A stretch of 64,000 nt of DNA, taken from contig JBKBIT010000010.1 of NCBI GenBank assembly GCA_046297455.1, positions 1-64,000 on the forward strand, read 5' to 3'. The stretch's first letter is position 1, and each line of letters opens with the position of its first letter. The position numbers and the translations under genes were made by a program. Positions 8,200 to 15,995 of the stretch are shown here, one piece after another. This DNA is from ZYF759 sp046297455 (GTDB lineage: Bacteria; Pseudomonadota; Alphaproteobacteria; Rhizobiales; Rhizobiaceae). The notes beneath the pieces were generated by a model. That model ran no database searches, had not been told where the DNA came from, and saw only the letters and a program-made list of their open reading frames with translations.

Positions 8200-9819
8200 C
8201 TACTCCGCCGCCTGTGCCGCGCCTTCCCTGTTCCTCACCAGCTTGTAGACGATGGAATCCATCAGCGCCTGGAAGGAGGCGTCGATGATGTTGTCGGAAA
8301 CACCCACCGTCCACCAGCGCTCGCCCGAACCGTCCTCGGATTCGATCAGCACCCGGGTGATCGCCTCCGTGCCGCCATTGAGGATACGCACCTTGTAGTC
8401 GACCAGTTCCAGATCCTCGATCTCGGCCTGGAACTTGCCCAGATCCTTGCGCAGCGCGATATCGAGCGCGTTGACGGGACCGTGGCCTTCGGCCACCGAC
8501 ATCTTCTCCTCGCCATCGACGGTGACCTTCACGATCGCCTCCGAGACGGTCTTCAGATTGCCCATCGCGTCGAAGCGGCGTTCCACCATGCAGCGGAAGC
8601 TTTCGACCTTGAAGAATTCCGGCACGCGGCCGAGCGTGCGCCGCGCGAGCAACTCGAAACTGGCATCCGCGCCCTCATAGGCATAGCCCTGCGCCTCGCG
8701 CTCCTTGACCATCGAGATCAGCGTGTCGAGGCGCGGATCGGCCTTGTCGACGGCAATGCCGCGGCGCTTCAGTTCGGCGATGAAGTTCGACTTGCCACCC
8801 TGGTCGGAGACCATGACCTTGCGCTGGTTGCCGACGGTTTCCGGCGGCACGTGCTCATAGGTCTGCGGCTCCTTGATCAGCGCTGAAGCGTGGATACCCG
8901 CCTTGGTGGCGAAGGCCGACGCGCCGACATAGGGCGCCTGGTGATCGGGCGCGCGGTTGATCAACTCGTCGAAGGCGCGGCTGAGCCGCGTGATGCCTGA
9001 AAGCGCGTCCTTCGACAACGACAGCGAAAAACGGTCGGCGAAGGCGGGCTTCAGCATCAGAGTGGGGATTAGGGAGACGAGATTGGCGTTGCCGCAACGC
9101 TCGCCGATGCCATTGAGCGTGCCCTGCACCTGGCGCACCCCGGCATCGATGGCGGCGAGCGAATTGGCGACCGCCTGGCCGGTATCGTCATGGGCGTGGA
9201 TGCCGAGCCGTTCGCCGGGGATGCCGGAGGCGATCACGGCAGCGACGATCTCGCGCACTTCGCCCGGCTGGGTGCCGCCGTTCGTGTCGCACAACACCAC
9301 CCAGCGCGCGCCGGCATCATGAGCGGCCTTTGCACAGGCAAGCGCATAGCCGGGATTGGCCTTGTAGCCGTCGAAGAAATGCTCGCAATCGACCATCGCC
9401 TCCTTGCCGGCCGCGATGGCGGCCTCGACCGACGCCGAGATCGATTCCAGATTTTCCTCGTTGGAACAGCCGAGTGCCAGGCGCACGTGGTAGTCCCAGC
9501 TCTTGGCAACAAAGCAGATCGCGTCGGACTGAGACTGGACGAGCGCGGCAAGCCCCGGATCGTTGGAGGCAGAGACCCCTGCCCGCTTGGTCATGCCGAA
9601 GGCGACGAAGGTGGAGTTCTTCGTGCGCTTCTTGTTGAAGAACTCGGTATCGGTCGGGTTGGCGCCCGGATAGCCGCCCTCGACATAATCGAGGCCGAAC
9701 TCGTCCAGCATGCGGGCGATCGCGATCTTGTCCTCGACGGAAAAATCGATGCCCGGCGTCTGCGCGCCGTCCCTGAGTGTCGTGTCGAAGAGATGGATTT
9801 GTTGCTTCTTCATTTCCAT
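8200..9819 (-). CDS. cimA: (R)-citramalate synthase
   Basis: This 539-residue enzyme condenses pyruvate and acetyl-CoA to citramalate, the threonine-independent route to 2-oxobutyrate for isoleucine. The HMGL-like TIM barrel begins FDTTLRDGAQTPG (11-23) and carries the metal ligands in HAHDDTGQAVAN near 205-216. A LeuA-type allosteric domain occupies the last 130 residues or so. GGYPGANPTD distinguishes it from ordinary isopropylmalate synthases. The start is ATG 9819 or, two codons in, ATG 9813, which has the better-placed GGA; the open frame upstream runs into intergenic repeat DNA and is not coding. Confidence 0.92.
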   Translation of the reverse strand: MEMKKQQIHLFDTTLRDGAQTPGIDFSVEDKIAIARMLDEFGLDYVEGGYPGANPTDTEFFNKKRTKNSTFVAFGMTKRAGVSASNDPGLAALVQSQSDAICFVAKSWDYHVRLALGCSNEENLESISASVEAAIAAGKEAMVDCEHFFDGYKANPGYALACAKAAHDAGARWVVLCDTNGGTQPGEVREIVAAVIASGIPGERLGIHAHDDTGQAVANSLAAIDAGVRQVQGTLNGIGERCGNANLVSLIPTLMLKPAFADRFSLSLSKDALSGITRLSRAFDELINRAPDHQAPYVGASAFATKAGIHASALIKEPQTYEHVPPETVGNQRKVMVSDQGGKSNFIAELKRRGIAVDKADPRLDTLISMVKEREAQGYAYEGADASFELLARRTLGRVPEFFKVESFRCMVERRFDAMGNLKTVSEAIVKVTVDGEEKMSVAEGHGPVNALDIALRKDLGKFQAEIEDLELVDYKVRILNGGTEAITRVLIESEDGSGERWWTVGVSDNIIDASFQALMDSIVYKLVRNREGAAQAAE

Positions 9820-9842
9820 AATCCCGAAGGCCGCGATCCTTC

Positions 9843-10002
9843 GCGCCCCCCTCTGTCCTGCCGGACATCTCCTCCATGAGGGGGGAGATTGGCGGTTGTC
9901 ATGTCGTCGCCTCTCCTCGAGCGACGGCGATTGGCGAAAGCCGGTGCGAAGGCCGATCTCCCCCCTTGTGGGGGAGATGGCTGGCAAGCCAGAGGGGGGC
10001 GC
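9843..10002. repeat. RIME-like composite palindromic element, 160 bp
   Basis: The element has perfect 12-bp terminal inverted repeats, GCGCCCCCCTCT at 9843-9854 and AGAGGGGGGCGC at 9991-10002. Inside are two dyads: GACATCTCC with GGGGGAGATTGGC on the left, and GATCTCCCCC with GGGGGAGATGGCTGGC on the right. Such mosaic dyad repeats are abundant between genes in Mesorhizobium and relatives. It lies between cimA and the GFA gene. A second element has exactly the same length. Confidence 0.9.
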
Positions 10003-10018
10003 GACAGATCGCAACGCA

Positions 10019-10513
10019 TCAGTTTCGTCTCCCTTGCGGAGGCCATTGTTCGGTGTCGTGATCGGGGTGTTGGTAGTTGACGAGCTCGTGCAGGAACGGC
10101 GCGTCCTGCGTGTCGTCCATGGTGGCGTGGCCGGGCAATTCGTGCAGCCGGTCCACATAGGGCAGCTTTTCCTCGATCCCCCATTGCACCGCCGGCGCCA
10201 GCTCCTCCGGCTGGTCGAAGGCGCCGATGGAAATCGCCACGCAGCCCGGCGCCTCGTAGGTCAGCGGCGTGCCGCATTCCTTGCAGAAGCCGCGTTGCAC
10301 GTGGTTGGACGAGCGGAACCGCTTGGGCTCGCCGCGCGTCCAGGCGAGCTTGGCCGAACGAACATTGACCAGCGGCGCGTAGAAGGCGCCGAACGCCTTC
10401 TGGCACATGCGGCAATGGCAGATCGACGGCTGGCCCATCGCGCCCTCGACGTGAAACCGCACCGCGCCGCACTGGCAGCCGCCCGAATAGGTGGGGATGT
10501 TGGCAAGGCTCAT
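10019..10513 (-). CDS. GFA (glutathione-dependent formaldehyde-activating/CENP-V) family protein
   Basis: This 164-residue cytosolic protein has the full zinc-binding pattern of the family: GGCQCGAVRF (C13, C15), CHCRMCQKAFGAFY (C32, C34, C37) and FCKECGTPL (C77, C80). The founding member was reported to speed glutathione-formaldehyde adduct formation. Most members have no proven reaction, so the function is open. ATG 10513 begins the conserved part. It overlaps the stop of the upstream DUF559 gene by 4 bp (ATGA), so the two are translationally coupled. Confidence 0.88.
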   Translation of the reverse strand: MSLANIPTYSGGCQCGAVRFHVEGAMGQPSICHCRMCQKAFGAFYAPLVNVRSAKLAWTRGEPKRFRSSNHVQRGFCKECGTPLTYEAPGCVAISIGAFDQPEELAPAVQWGIEEKLPYVDRLHELPGHATMDDTQDAPFLHELVNYQHPDHDTEQWPPQGRRN

Positions 10514-10923
10514 GGTCGCTCCTCGCTGCACGAGACCTGTGATTGAAGCGCCGCGTCGGCTGCAGTCAGCCCGGCCGAAGCGACGATATGCGCGCAGACG
10601 GCGTCGATGTCGCGCAGCACATCGTCGTTCCAGAAGCGCAGGATTGTCCAGCCATCCTGCTCCAATGCGCTTGCGCGGATTGCATCCGCTGCCGCCACCG
10701 GCCCGTCAGCATGCTGGGAACCATCGACTTCGACGATCAGTCTCTTTGTCGGACATGCGAAGTCGACAATGTAGCCGGCGATTGGGAATTGCCTTCGAAA
10801 CGACAGTCCCATGAGCCTGTGCGCGCGTAACTCGTTCCAGAGTTTCTGTTCGGCCTCGGTCATGGCGCGCCGCATCGCCTTGGCGCGCTGCCGGTTCTTC
10901 GGCGGAAGAGGCGTGTGCGGCAT
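10510..10923 (-). CDS. DUF559 (Vsr-like endonuclease fold) protein
   Basis: This 137-residue protein matches the DUF559 family: AKAMRRAMTEAEQKLWNELR, FRRQFPIAGYIVDFACP, LIVEVDGSQH and GWTILRFWNDDVL. The fold is that of restriction/very-short-patch-repair nucleases, and D..VEVDG carries the likely metal-binding acidic residues. Cellular function is unknown; the family is widespread in bacteria, often next to unrelated genes. It overlaps the GFA start by 4 bp and is preceded by RIME-like repeats. Confidence 0.88.
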   Translation of the reverse strand: MPHTPLPPKNRQRAKAMRRAMTEAEQKLWNELRAHRLMGLSFRRQFPIAGYIVDFACPTKRLIVEVDGSQHADGPVAAADAIRASALEQDGWTILRFWNDDVLRDIDAVCAHIVASAGLTAADAALQSQVSCSEERP

Positions 10924-10967
10924 GGTCAGGCGCCTTCCCGAAGATGGCCTGAGGTTGGCACTCTATG

Positions 10968-11238
10968 GCGCCCCCCTCTGTCCTGCCGGACATCTCCCCC
11001 ACATGGGGGGAGATTGGCGGTGGCGATGCCGTCGCCTCTTCTCGAATATGCCAAATCGGTGAATGTTCGCGCCCTTCGGCGCCCCCCTCTGTCCTGCCGG
11101 ACATCTCCCCCACATGGGGGGAGATTGGCTGTCGCGCCGGCTATCGCCAATCGCAGACGTTGCAGGCAAGGGCGGGCGGGCCAAGCTGCTGATCTCCCAC
11201 CTCGTGGGGGAGATGGCTGGCAAGCCAGAGGGGGGCGC
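10968..11238. repeat. RIME-like repeat cluster: one half unit plus a complete 160-bp element
   Basis: This fills the gap of about 350 bp between cysS and the DUF559 gene. A left half-unit at 10968-11018 begins GCGCCCCCCTCT and contains GACATCTCCCCC and GGGGGGAGATTGGC. The same half-unit recurs from 11079 and is completed by a right half ending AGAGGGGGGCGC at 11227-11238. The complete element, 11079-11238, is 160 bp long like the copy at 9843-10002 and has the same 12-bp ends. The extra half unit suggests modular assembly. Confidence 0.9.
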
Positions 11239-11269
11239 TGTCCCGGAGACCTATCTGCCAAAAGCCCCC

Positions 11270-12793
11270 TCACCTCTTCACCTCCCATTTCGTCTTCCGC
11301 TCGCCGGTCTCGGGGTCCTTGTAGTCCATGAGCTGGATTCCTTCAGCGGCAAGCTCTTCGCGGATGCGGTCGGCCTCGGCGAAGTTCTTGTCGCGGAGGA
11401 GGGAGAGGCGCTGCGACAGCTTGTTTTCCAAGTCTGTCCCATCCACGCCCGCAGCCCTGTCGAATAGAAGTATGTCATCAGCTTCAACGAAGTAGGGGTC
11501 CAGCAGGCCCAGCAACTTCAACCCTTCACCCAGTTCGCGATGTAATCCATTCTTGGCGGCCTTCCGGAGGCTGGTGATCGCTTCCCAGGTGTTCAAATCA
11601 TCCACCAGGGCTTCCGCAACAGGCCGATTCGCATCCATTTCCAGATTGCAATCAAAACCAATCCCGCGGAGCAACTCGTACCAGCGATAGAGTTCATCGC
11701 TAGACTCGAGCAATCGTCGTTCGGTCCAGTCGATTGGCTCGCGATAGTGAGTCTGAAGCATCGAGAGGCGTGCCGACAGACCATTCCAACGACGCTGAAC
11801 TTCCTTGTGCGCATCGGAATGCTCAACGCCGATCAACGCCGGCATCGGTGTCCCGAGGACGTCATGGATCGTGACGAAATTCCCCTCGCTCTTCGACATC
11901 TTGCGGCCTTCGACCTGCAGATAGCCGTTGTGGAGCCAGTATCTCGCCATCGTCTCGGTGCCGTGGGCACAGCGCGACTGGGCGATCTCGTTTTCGTGGT
12001 GCGGGAAGATGAGGTCGAGGCCGCCGCCATGGATGTCGAACACCTCGCCCAGATGATGCCGGCTCATCACCGAGCATTCGATGTGCCAGCCGGGACGCCC
12101 AAAGATGTCGTGCGCCTGGCCGGCCTCGTGGAAATGCGCGGGCCAGCCCGGCTGGTCCTTGGAACTCTCCTTCCAGAGAACGAAATCGCCGGGGTTCTTC
12201 TTGTGGGTGGCGACCTCGACCCGCGCGCCGGCCTGCTGGTCTTCCAGCTTGCGGTTCGACAGTTTTCCGTAGTCGGGCATGGTCGAGACGTCGAACAGCA
12301 CCTCCCTGCCCTCGGCGCCTGTCGCGACATAGGCATGGCCCTTGTCGATCAGCGACTGCGCCATCGCCGCCATGCCGTCGATATGCTGGGTGGCACGCGG
12401 CTCGAAGGAGGGCTCCAGGCAGCCAAGGGCTGCAACGTCCTTGTGGAACTGGTCGGCGGTCGTCTGGGTGACGCGCCCGATCGCCTCGTTGAGCGACATG
12501 GTGCCAGCCGCGATCTCGGAGCCGAAATCGCGCAGCGCCCGGTCGTTTATCTTGTCGTCGACATCGGTGATGTTGCGGACATAGGTGACGTGGTCCTCGC
12601 CATAGAGATGGCGGAGCAGCCGGTAGAGCACGTCGAAGACGATGACGGGGCGCGCATTGCCGATATGGGCGAAGTCATAGACGGTGGGCCCGCACACATA
12701 CATGCGCACATTCCGCGGATCGAGAGGGACAAAATCCTCCTTCGTCCGCGTCAGCGTGTTGTGGAGCCGCAAACCCTTGAAGGCGTCGCCCAT
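11270..12793 (-). CDS. cysS: Cysteinyl-tRNA synthetase
   Basis: This 507-residue class I synthetase charges tRNA-Cys. It has the zinc-binding C34 in MYVCGPTVYD, the HIGN version of HIGH at 43-46, and GRKMSKSEGNF near 299. The C-terminal anticodon-binding region follows and ends WEVKR. ATG 12793 matches the family N-terminus (GLRLHNTLTR); the open frame above it is non-coding. The part encoding roughly the last 170 residues before the extreme C-terminus (about 11440-11860) is clearly less GC-rich than the rest, about 55 percent against about 65 percent in the middle of the gene. This may be a recombination tract. Confidence 0.96.
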   Translation of the reverse strand: MGDAFKGLRLHNTLTRTKEDFVPLDPRNVRMYVCGPTVYDFAHIGNARPVIVFDVLYRLLRHLYGEDHVTYVRNITDVDDKINDRALRDFGSEIAAGTMSLNEAIGRVTQTTADQFHKDVAALGCLEPSFEPRATQHIDGMAAMAQSLIDKGHAYVATGAEGREVLFDVSTMPDYGKLSNRKLEDQQAGARVEVATHKKNPGDFVLWKESSKDQPGWPAHFHEAGQAHDIFGRPGWHIECSVMSRHHLGEVFDIHGGGLDLIFPHHENEIAQSRCAHGTETMARYWLHNGYLQVEGRKMSKSEGNFVTIHDVLGTPMPALIGVEHSDAHKEVQRRWNGLSARLSMLQTHYREPIDWTERRLLESSDELYRWYELLRGIGFDCNLEMDANRPVAEALVDDLNTWEAITSLRKAAKNGLHRELGEGLKLLGLLDPYFVEADDILLFDRAAGVDGTDLENKLSQRLSLLRDKNFAEADRIREELAAEGIQLMDYKDPETGERKTKWEVKR

Positions 12794-13139
12794 GAACAAA
12801 CCTTTCCTGGCCTGCTGGCCGGGCGGTTTTTCCTCGTTGGGTGAAAGGCGAAAACGTCCGGACCAGCGTGGCGCTAGCCGATAATGCAGATGCCGATAAT
12901 GGCGATTGCCGTTTTCATGGCGAGCCTTATCGCGCCGCGATGGAACAAGGTCAAGCCGAATGTCGCGGACCACCCCGATGACGCTTGTGAAGCCGGTTAA
13001 GGGCATCGTTAATCGGGCGTTAAGCGCGTTGATGGGATTTTACCAAAATCGTCTCCGGAAAGGCGGGACCGGCCACGATTTAGACCCAAACCGCCGCCAC
13101 TTGCGAAGCATCACCTAACCGCCTTACGGGGACACCACG
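12794..13139. other. 346-bp region between cysS and a 49-codon gene
   Basis: No long gene is supported here. The left part is the cysS leader (minus strand). The right part carries a CtrA-type box (13009-13023) and the leader of the small plus-strand gene at 13140. The reading frames crossing it are extensions of cysS or shadows. Confidence 0.6.
13009..13023. promoter_or_regulatory. Candidate CtrA-binding box TTAA-N7-TTAA
   Basis: TTAA at 13009-13012 and TTAA at 13020-13023 are exactly 7 bp apart, which is the alphaproteobacterial CtrA consensus. A third TTAA at 12997-13000 lies 8 bp further upstream. The box is 117 bp before the start of the 49-codon gene. Such a short motif can arise by chance, though less easily in GC-rich DNA. 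Confidence 0.4.
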
Positions 13140-13289
13140 ATGCAGACGAACAACACCAAGAAGAAGACCCAGCGCCCGCGACCAGCCGCCCTAGCCGGCC
13201 AGTACCGGGCGATCGGCCCCGCCGCGATCACGGCGGCGCTGCTCTACACGCCCCGCCTGCGCGTTACCAAGGCGCCGAGCTCAAAATAG
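13140..13289 (+). CDS. Small basic protein of unknown function, 49 residues
   Basis: ATG 13140 follows a GGGG-containing leader and opens a 49-codon frame ending at TAG 13287-13289. The product starts with a Lys/Thr/Asn-rich stretch (MQTNNTKKKTQ), then AALAGQYRAIGPAAITAALLY, with a net positive charge. The amphipathic, strand-biased composition and the start signal suggest a real gene rather than noise. I recall similar short proteins in rhizobia but cannot verify this. It overlaps the 3' end of the LysE-type gene on the other strand by 9 bp. Confidence 0.55.
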   Translation: MQTNNTKKKTQRPRPAALAGQYRAIGPAAITAALLYTPRLRVTKAPSSK

Positions 13290-13901
13290 GCGGACCAGAA
13301 GCCCCAGCGCGATCATCACCATGATCGCGCCGATGGCCGTGTCGAGCACGCGCCACGATCCGGGCCTTGCAAAGAACGGCGCGAGCAGACGCGCGCCGTA
13401 GCCGAGCGCGAAGAACCAGGCAAAGGAGGCGGTTACCGCCCCTGCCCCGAAAGCGAGGCGCGCCGCGCCCTCGAAGCCGGCGGACAGTCCGCCAAGCAGC
13501 ACAACCGTATCGAGATAGACATGCGGATTGAGGAAGGTGAAGGCGAGACACGCCATCACCGCCTTGCCCAGATCGTGTTCGCCGGTGCGCGCCGCCTGCA
13601 GGCTGCCGGGGTTGAGCGCACGACGAAAGGCCAGTGCGGCATAGCCGAGCAGGAATGCGGCACCGCCGACGGTGACGGCCACGATCAGCGTCTCGGATTG
13701 GGCAACCAGCGTGCCGAGACCGGCAACGCCGGCCGCGATCAGCGCCGCATCGGCCAACGCGCAGATCAAGCAGAGCACGAAGACATGCGCCCGCATCAGC
13801 CCCTGGCGCAGGATAAAGGCGTTTTGCGCGCCGATCGCGGCAATCAGCGAGATGCCGAGGCCGAAGCCGGAGAGGAAGGGCGCGAGGTGCAGCGTTGTCA
13901 T
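13281..13901 (-). CDS. LysE/ArgO-family amino-acid exporter
   Basis: This 206-residue inner-membrane protein has about six hydrophobic helices. It shows GFGLGISLIAAIGAQNAFILRQG at the N-terminus (residues 9-31) and LNPHVYLDTVVLLG in the second half, both diagnostic for the LysE/ArgO branch that exports basic amino acids. ATG 13901 is chosen because it starts the conserved part; an upstream ATG would add 12 residues. Such genes are often next to a LysR-type ArgP regulator, but none is seen here. It converges on the 49-codon gene. Confidence 0.9.
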   Translation of the reverse strand: MTTLHLAPFLSGFGLGISLIAAIGAQNAFILRQGLMRAHVFVLCLICALADAALIAAGVAGLGTLVAQSETLIVAVTVGGAAFLLGYAALAFRRALNPGSLQAARTGEHDLGKAVMACLAFTFLNPHVYLDTVVLLGGLSAGFEGAARLAFGAGAVTASFAWFFALGYGARLLAPFFARPGSWRVLDTAIGAIMVMIALGLLVRLF

Positions 13902-13953
13902 CAACGATCCGATAGCCTGTCCATGCGGCTGCGCCACCCGGATAATGGCGTTG

Positions 13954-14481
13954 TCACATGGAAACGAAACGGCCTGGAGCAGCCACAGGGTTCGACGGCC
14001 GGATGACCGGCAGCATCAGCCTGAGGCTCGGCGGCGCGGAGAGATCGACATCTGGCGCATATTCCTCACGCTGGTGGCAGAAGGAGGTGTCGTGGGAAAG
14101 CCTGTTGTCGGCCATCCACTCCATCATGGTGCGGTAGTTCTCGATCACATCCCCATCCCCCGGTCCGTGCCAGATATCGGCATAATCCGTCTCCGGCACT
14201 TCCAGCGCGGCAAGCCCTTCGGGCAGTTGCGGCGCGTCGAGGGCAAAGCCGCAGAAATAACGGAAGCCATCGGAGCGGTCGTTCCAGGAAAGCCCGACGA
14301 TGGGGCTGCGCCAGAAGCGCTCGTGGCGGGCCGAAAGCTCCTTCATTTCCCCGATGAGCGAATGCAGCGCGCCCGCGGCGGCCTCCTCGTAGGAGCCTTC
14401 CCAGTAGCGGCCGACCAGCCGGTGTGCCGGCCGCGTGGCGAGCGTATAGAGGTGGGCGGGGTTGCCGCACATCATGCACAT
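13954..14481 (-). CDS. GyrI-like/effector-binding domain protein
   Basis: This 175-residue protein resembles the GyrI-like small-molecule-binding fold: SLIGEMKELSAR, IVGLSWNDRSDGFRYFCG, LEVPETDYADIWHGPGD and ENYRTMMEWMADNRL. It lacks a DNA-binding region, so it is a stand-alone sensor-type or hydrolase-type member. The N-terminus MCMMCGN is cysteine-rich. Its start overlaps the stop of the upstream acetyltransferase gene (ATGA), so they are co-translated. The function is unknown. Confidence 0.7.
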   Translation of the reverse strand: MCMMCGNPAHLYTLATRPAHRLVGRYWEGSYEEAAAGALHSLIGEMKELSARHERFWRSPIVGLSWNDRSDGFRYFCGFALDAPQLPEGLAALEVPETDYADIWHGPGDGDVIENYRTMMEWMADNRLSHDTSFCHQREEYAPDVDLSAPPSLRLMLPVIRPSNPVAAPGRFVSM

Positions 14482-15110
14482 CAGCCGGCCTCCTTCCATT
14501 TGGCGACAAACTGGGCAGCTGACAGGCGGCCCATGTCGAGAACGGCCTCGGCCAGCCTGTCGCCCTGCCAGTCCCACCAGCCGAGCGCCTCGATCCCGGC
14601 GGCAAGCTCTTCCGGAAACCGGCGGCGCAGGAGCCTGGCCGGCACGCCGGCAACGACCGTGTAGGGCTCGACATCCCGCGTAACCACCGCGTTTGCGCCA
14701 ATGACGGCACCGTTGCCGACGGTCACACCCGGCATGATGACGGCGCCGTGCCCGATCCAGACATCGTGGCCGATAGCAACGCGGCGCGCGCGCCGGCGCT
14801 CCCGGAACTCCGAATCGAGCGGGGCATGCAGGAAATATTCGTTGGGCCGGTAGCCGATCTTGTGCGTGGTGATGCGTTCCATCGGGTGCTCGACCGCATT
14901 GATGCGCACGGCGGCAGCGATCGAGCAAAACTTGCCGATGCCGGCATATATCGCCTCGACATGGCGCTCGGCATAGGAATAGTCGCCCACCGTCACGTCG
15001 TGCATCACCACGCGCTCGCCGATCTCGACATGCCGGCCGAGCCGGCAGCCCTTGAGGCGCGCGGTCGAATGGATGCGCGGTTCGTCGTTGCGGGGAACTA
15101 GAGCGGTCAT
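14481..15110 (-). CDS. Left-handed beta-helix (hexapeptide) acyltransferase, phosphonate-associated type
   Basis: This 209-residue protein is a hexapeptide-repeat acyltransferase: IHSTARLKGCRLGRHVEIGERV at the start, then VAIGHDVWIGHGAVIMPGV and NGAVIGANAVVTRDVEPYTVVAGVPA, and a C-terminal WWDW tail. This arrangement, with the HP...T..IGYRP loop, fits the DapH/chloramphenicol-acetyltransferase-like subgroup often found in phosphonate gene sets. No phn genes are in view, so the acceptor is unknown. ATG 15110 gives the conserved N-terminus. Confidence 0.8.
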   Translation of the reverse strand: MTALVPRNDEPRIHSTARLKGCRLGRHVEIGERVVMHDVTVGDYSYAERHVEAIYAGIGKFCSIAAAVRINAVEHPMERITTHKIGYRPNEYFLHAPLDSEFRERRRARRVAIGHDVWIGHGAVIMPGVTVGNGAVIGANAVVTRDVEPYTVVAGVPARLLRRRFPEELAAGIEALGWWDWQGDRLAEAVLDMGRLSAAQFVAKWKEAG

Positions 15111-15227
15111 CGCGGCAGGATTAGCCCTCCCCTTTTCACCCGGCAAGCAGCGATCACGCCAGCGTCAATCTGGCACCCTTTTTCCCACGGATGATCGGGG
15201 CTATAAGGCAATCCTGAGGAGCCTGAC

Positions 15228-15371
15228 ATGACGGCTGGACATTTCTGGGCATTGTCGCTGGCCAGCACAGCCTTGGCAGCAAGCACCGGCCTCGCTTTCG
15301 CGGGCTGGCTCGACCATGGGCCGGACATCCTGCGCTCGCTTGCCCAGTCGGGCCTCTCCTGGTGCTTCTAA
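15228..15371 (+). CDS. Small single-span membrane protein upstream of the SCO gene, 47 residues
   Basis: GAGGAG lies 5-7 bases before ATG 15228 and the frame ends at TAA 15369-15371. The product is MTAGHFWALSLASTALAAS, followed by a hydrophobic run and DHGPDILRSLAQSGLSWCF. This would be one transmembrane helix with a short C-terminal tail. A TATAAG box lies upstream. It precedes the SCO gene by 40 bp on the same strand, so the two are probably co-transcribed, perhaps in cytochrome oxidase assembly (inference). Confidence 0.7.
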   Translation: MTAGHFWALSLASTALAASTGLAFAGWLDHGPDILRSLAQSGLSWCF

Positions 15372-15411
15372 CGCCAGTCTTCTCGGATACGAAATCGGAC
15401 AGGTTCACCCC

Positions 15412-15987
15412 ATGATGCGCATCATACTCGTCGGCATTCTGGTCGTCATGACCGCCGCCGTCGGCTGGATCACCTTCGACTGGTACCGTACCCAGCACAT
15501 GGCCAGGACCTTCGGCGAACCCTTCACGCTAGTCGATCATCGCGGCGAGGTCATCACCGAGGCTGCCTTTCGTGGCCAGCCATCAGCGGTGTTCTTCGGC
15601 TTCACCCACTGCCCGGATGTCTGCCCGACCACCCTGTTCGAAATGGACGGCTGGCTGACCGAACTGGGCCCGGAAGGCGAGAATATCCGCGCCTATTTCG
15701 TCTCCGTCGACCCGGAGCGCGACCCGCCCGAGGTGCTGGGCCGATATATCGAGAACGTCACCGACAAGGTCACCGGCATCACCGGCGAGCCGGACAAGGT
15801 GGCGGCCATGGCGCGTTCCTTCGGCATCTTCGTGCGCAAGGTGGACCTGGAGGGCGGCGACTACACGATCGACCACACCGCCTCGATCCTGATGATCGAC
15901 AGCACAGGTGATTTCGCCGGCACGATCGCCTATGGGGAGAACCCCGACAACGCGCTGGCCAAGTTGCGCCGGCTGGCCGGAAGCTGA
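15412..15987 (+). CDS. SCO1/SenC-family copper chaperone/thioredoxin-fold protein
   Basis: This 191-residue protein has an N-terminal membrane anchor (about residues 3-24) and a periplasmic thioredoxin-like domain. The copper ligands are present: CPDVC (C67, C71) in FFGFTHCPDVCPTTL, and the distal His in YTIDHTASI near residue 155. SCO proteins deliver copper to the CuA site of cytochrome c oxidase or act as thiol reductants. ATG 15412 is followed by a second ATG; either may be used. prmA follows 8 bp after the stop. Confidence 0.93.
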   Translation: MMRIILVGILVVMTAAVGWITFDWYRTQHMARTFGEPFTLVDHRGEVITEAAFRGQPSAVFFGFTHCPDVCPTTLFEMDGWLTELGPEGENIRAYFVSVDPERDPPEVLGRYIENVTDKVTGITGEPDKVAAMARSFGIFVRKVDLEGGDYTIDHTASILMIDSTGDFAGTIAYGENPDNALAKLRRLAGS

Positions 15988-15995
15988 GTACCACC

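Noticed and set aside
10968..11238. Direct repeats that might suggest a CRISPR array
   Set aside because: Only two left half-units, with internal dyads and no regular short spacers or cas genes; they are RIME-like elements.
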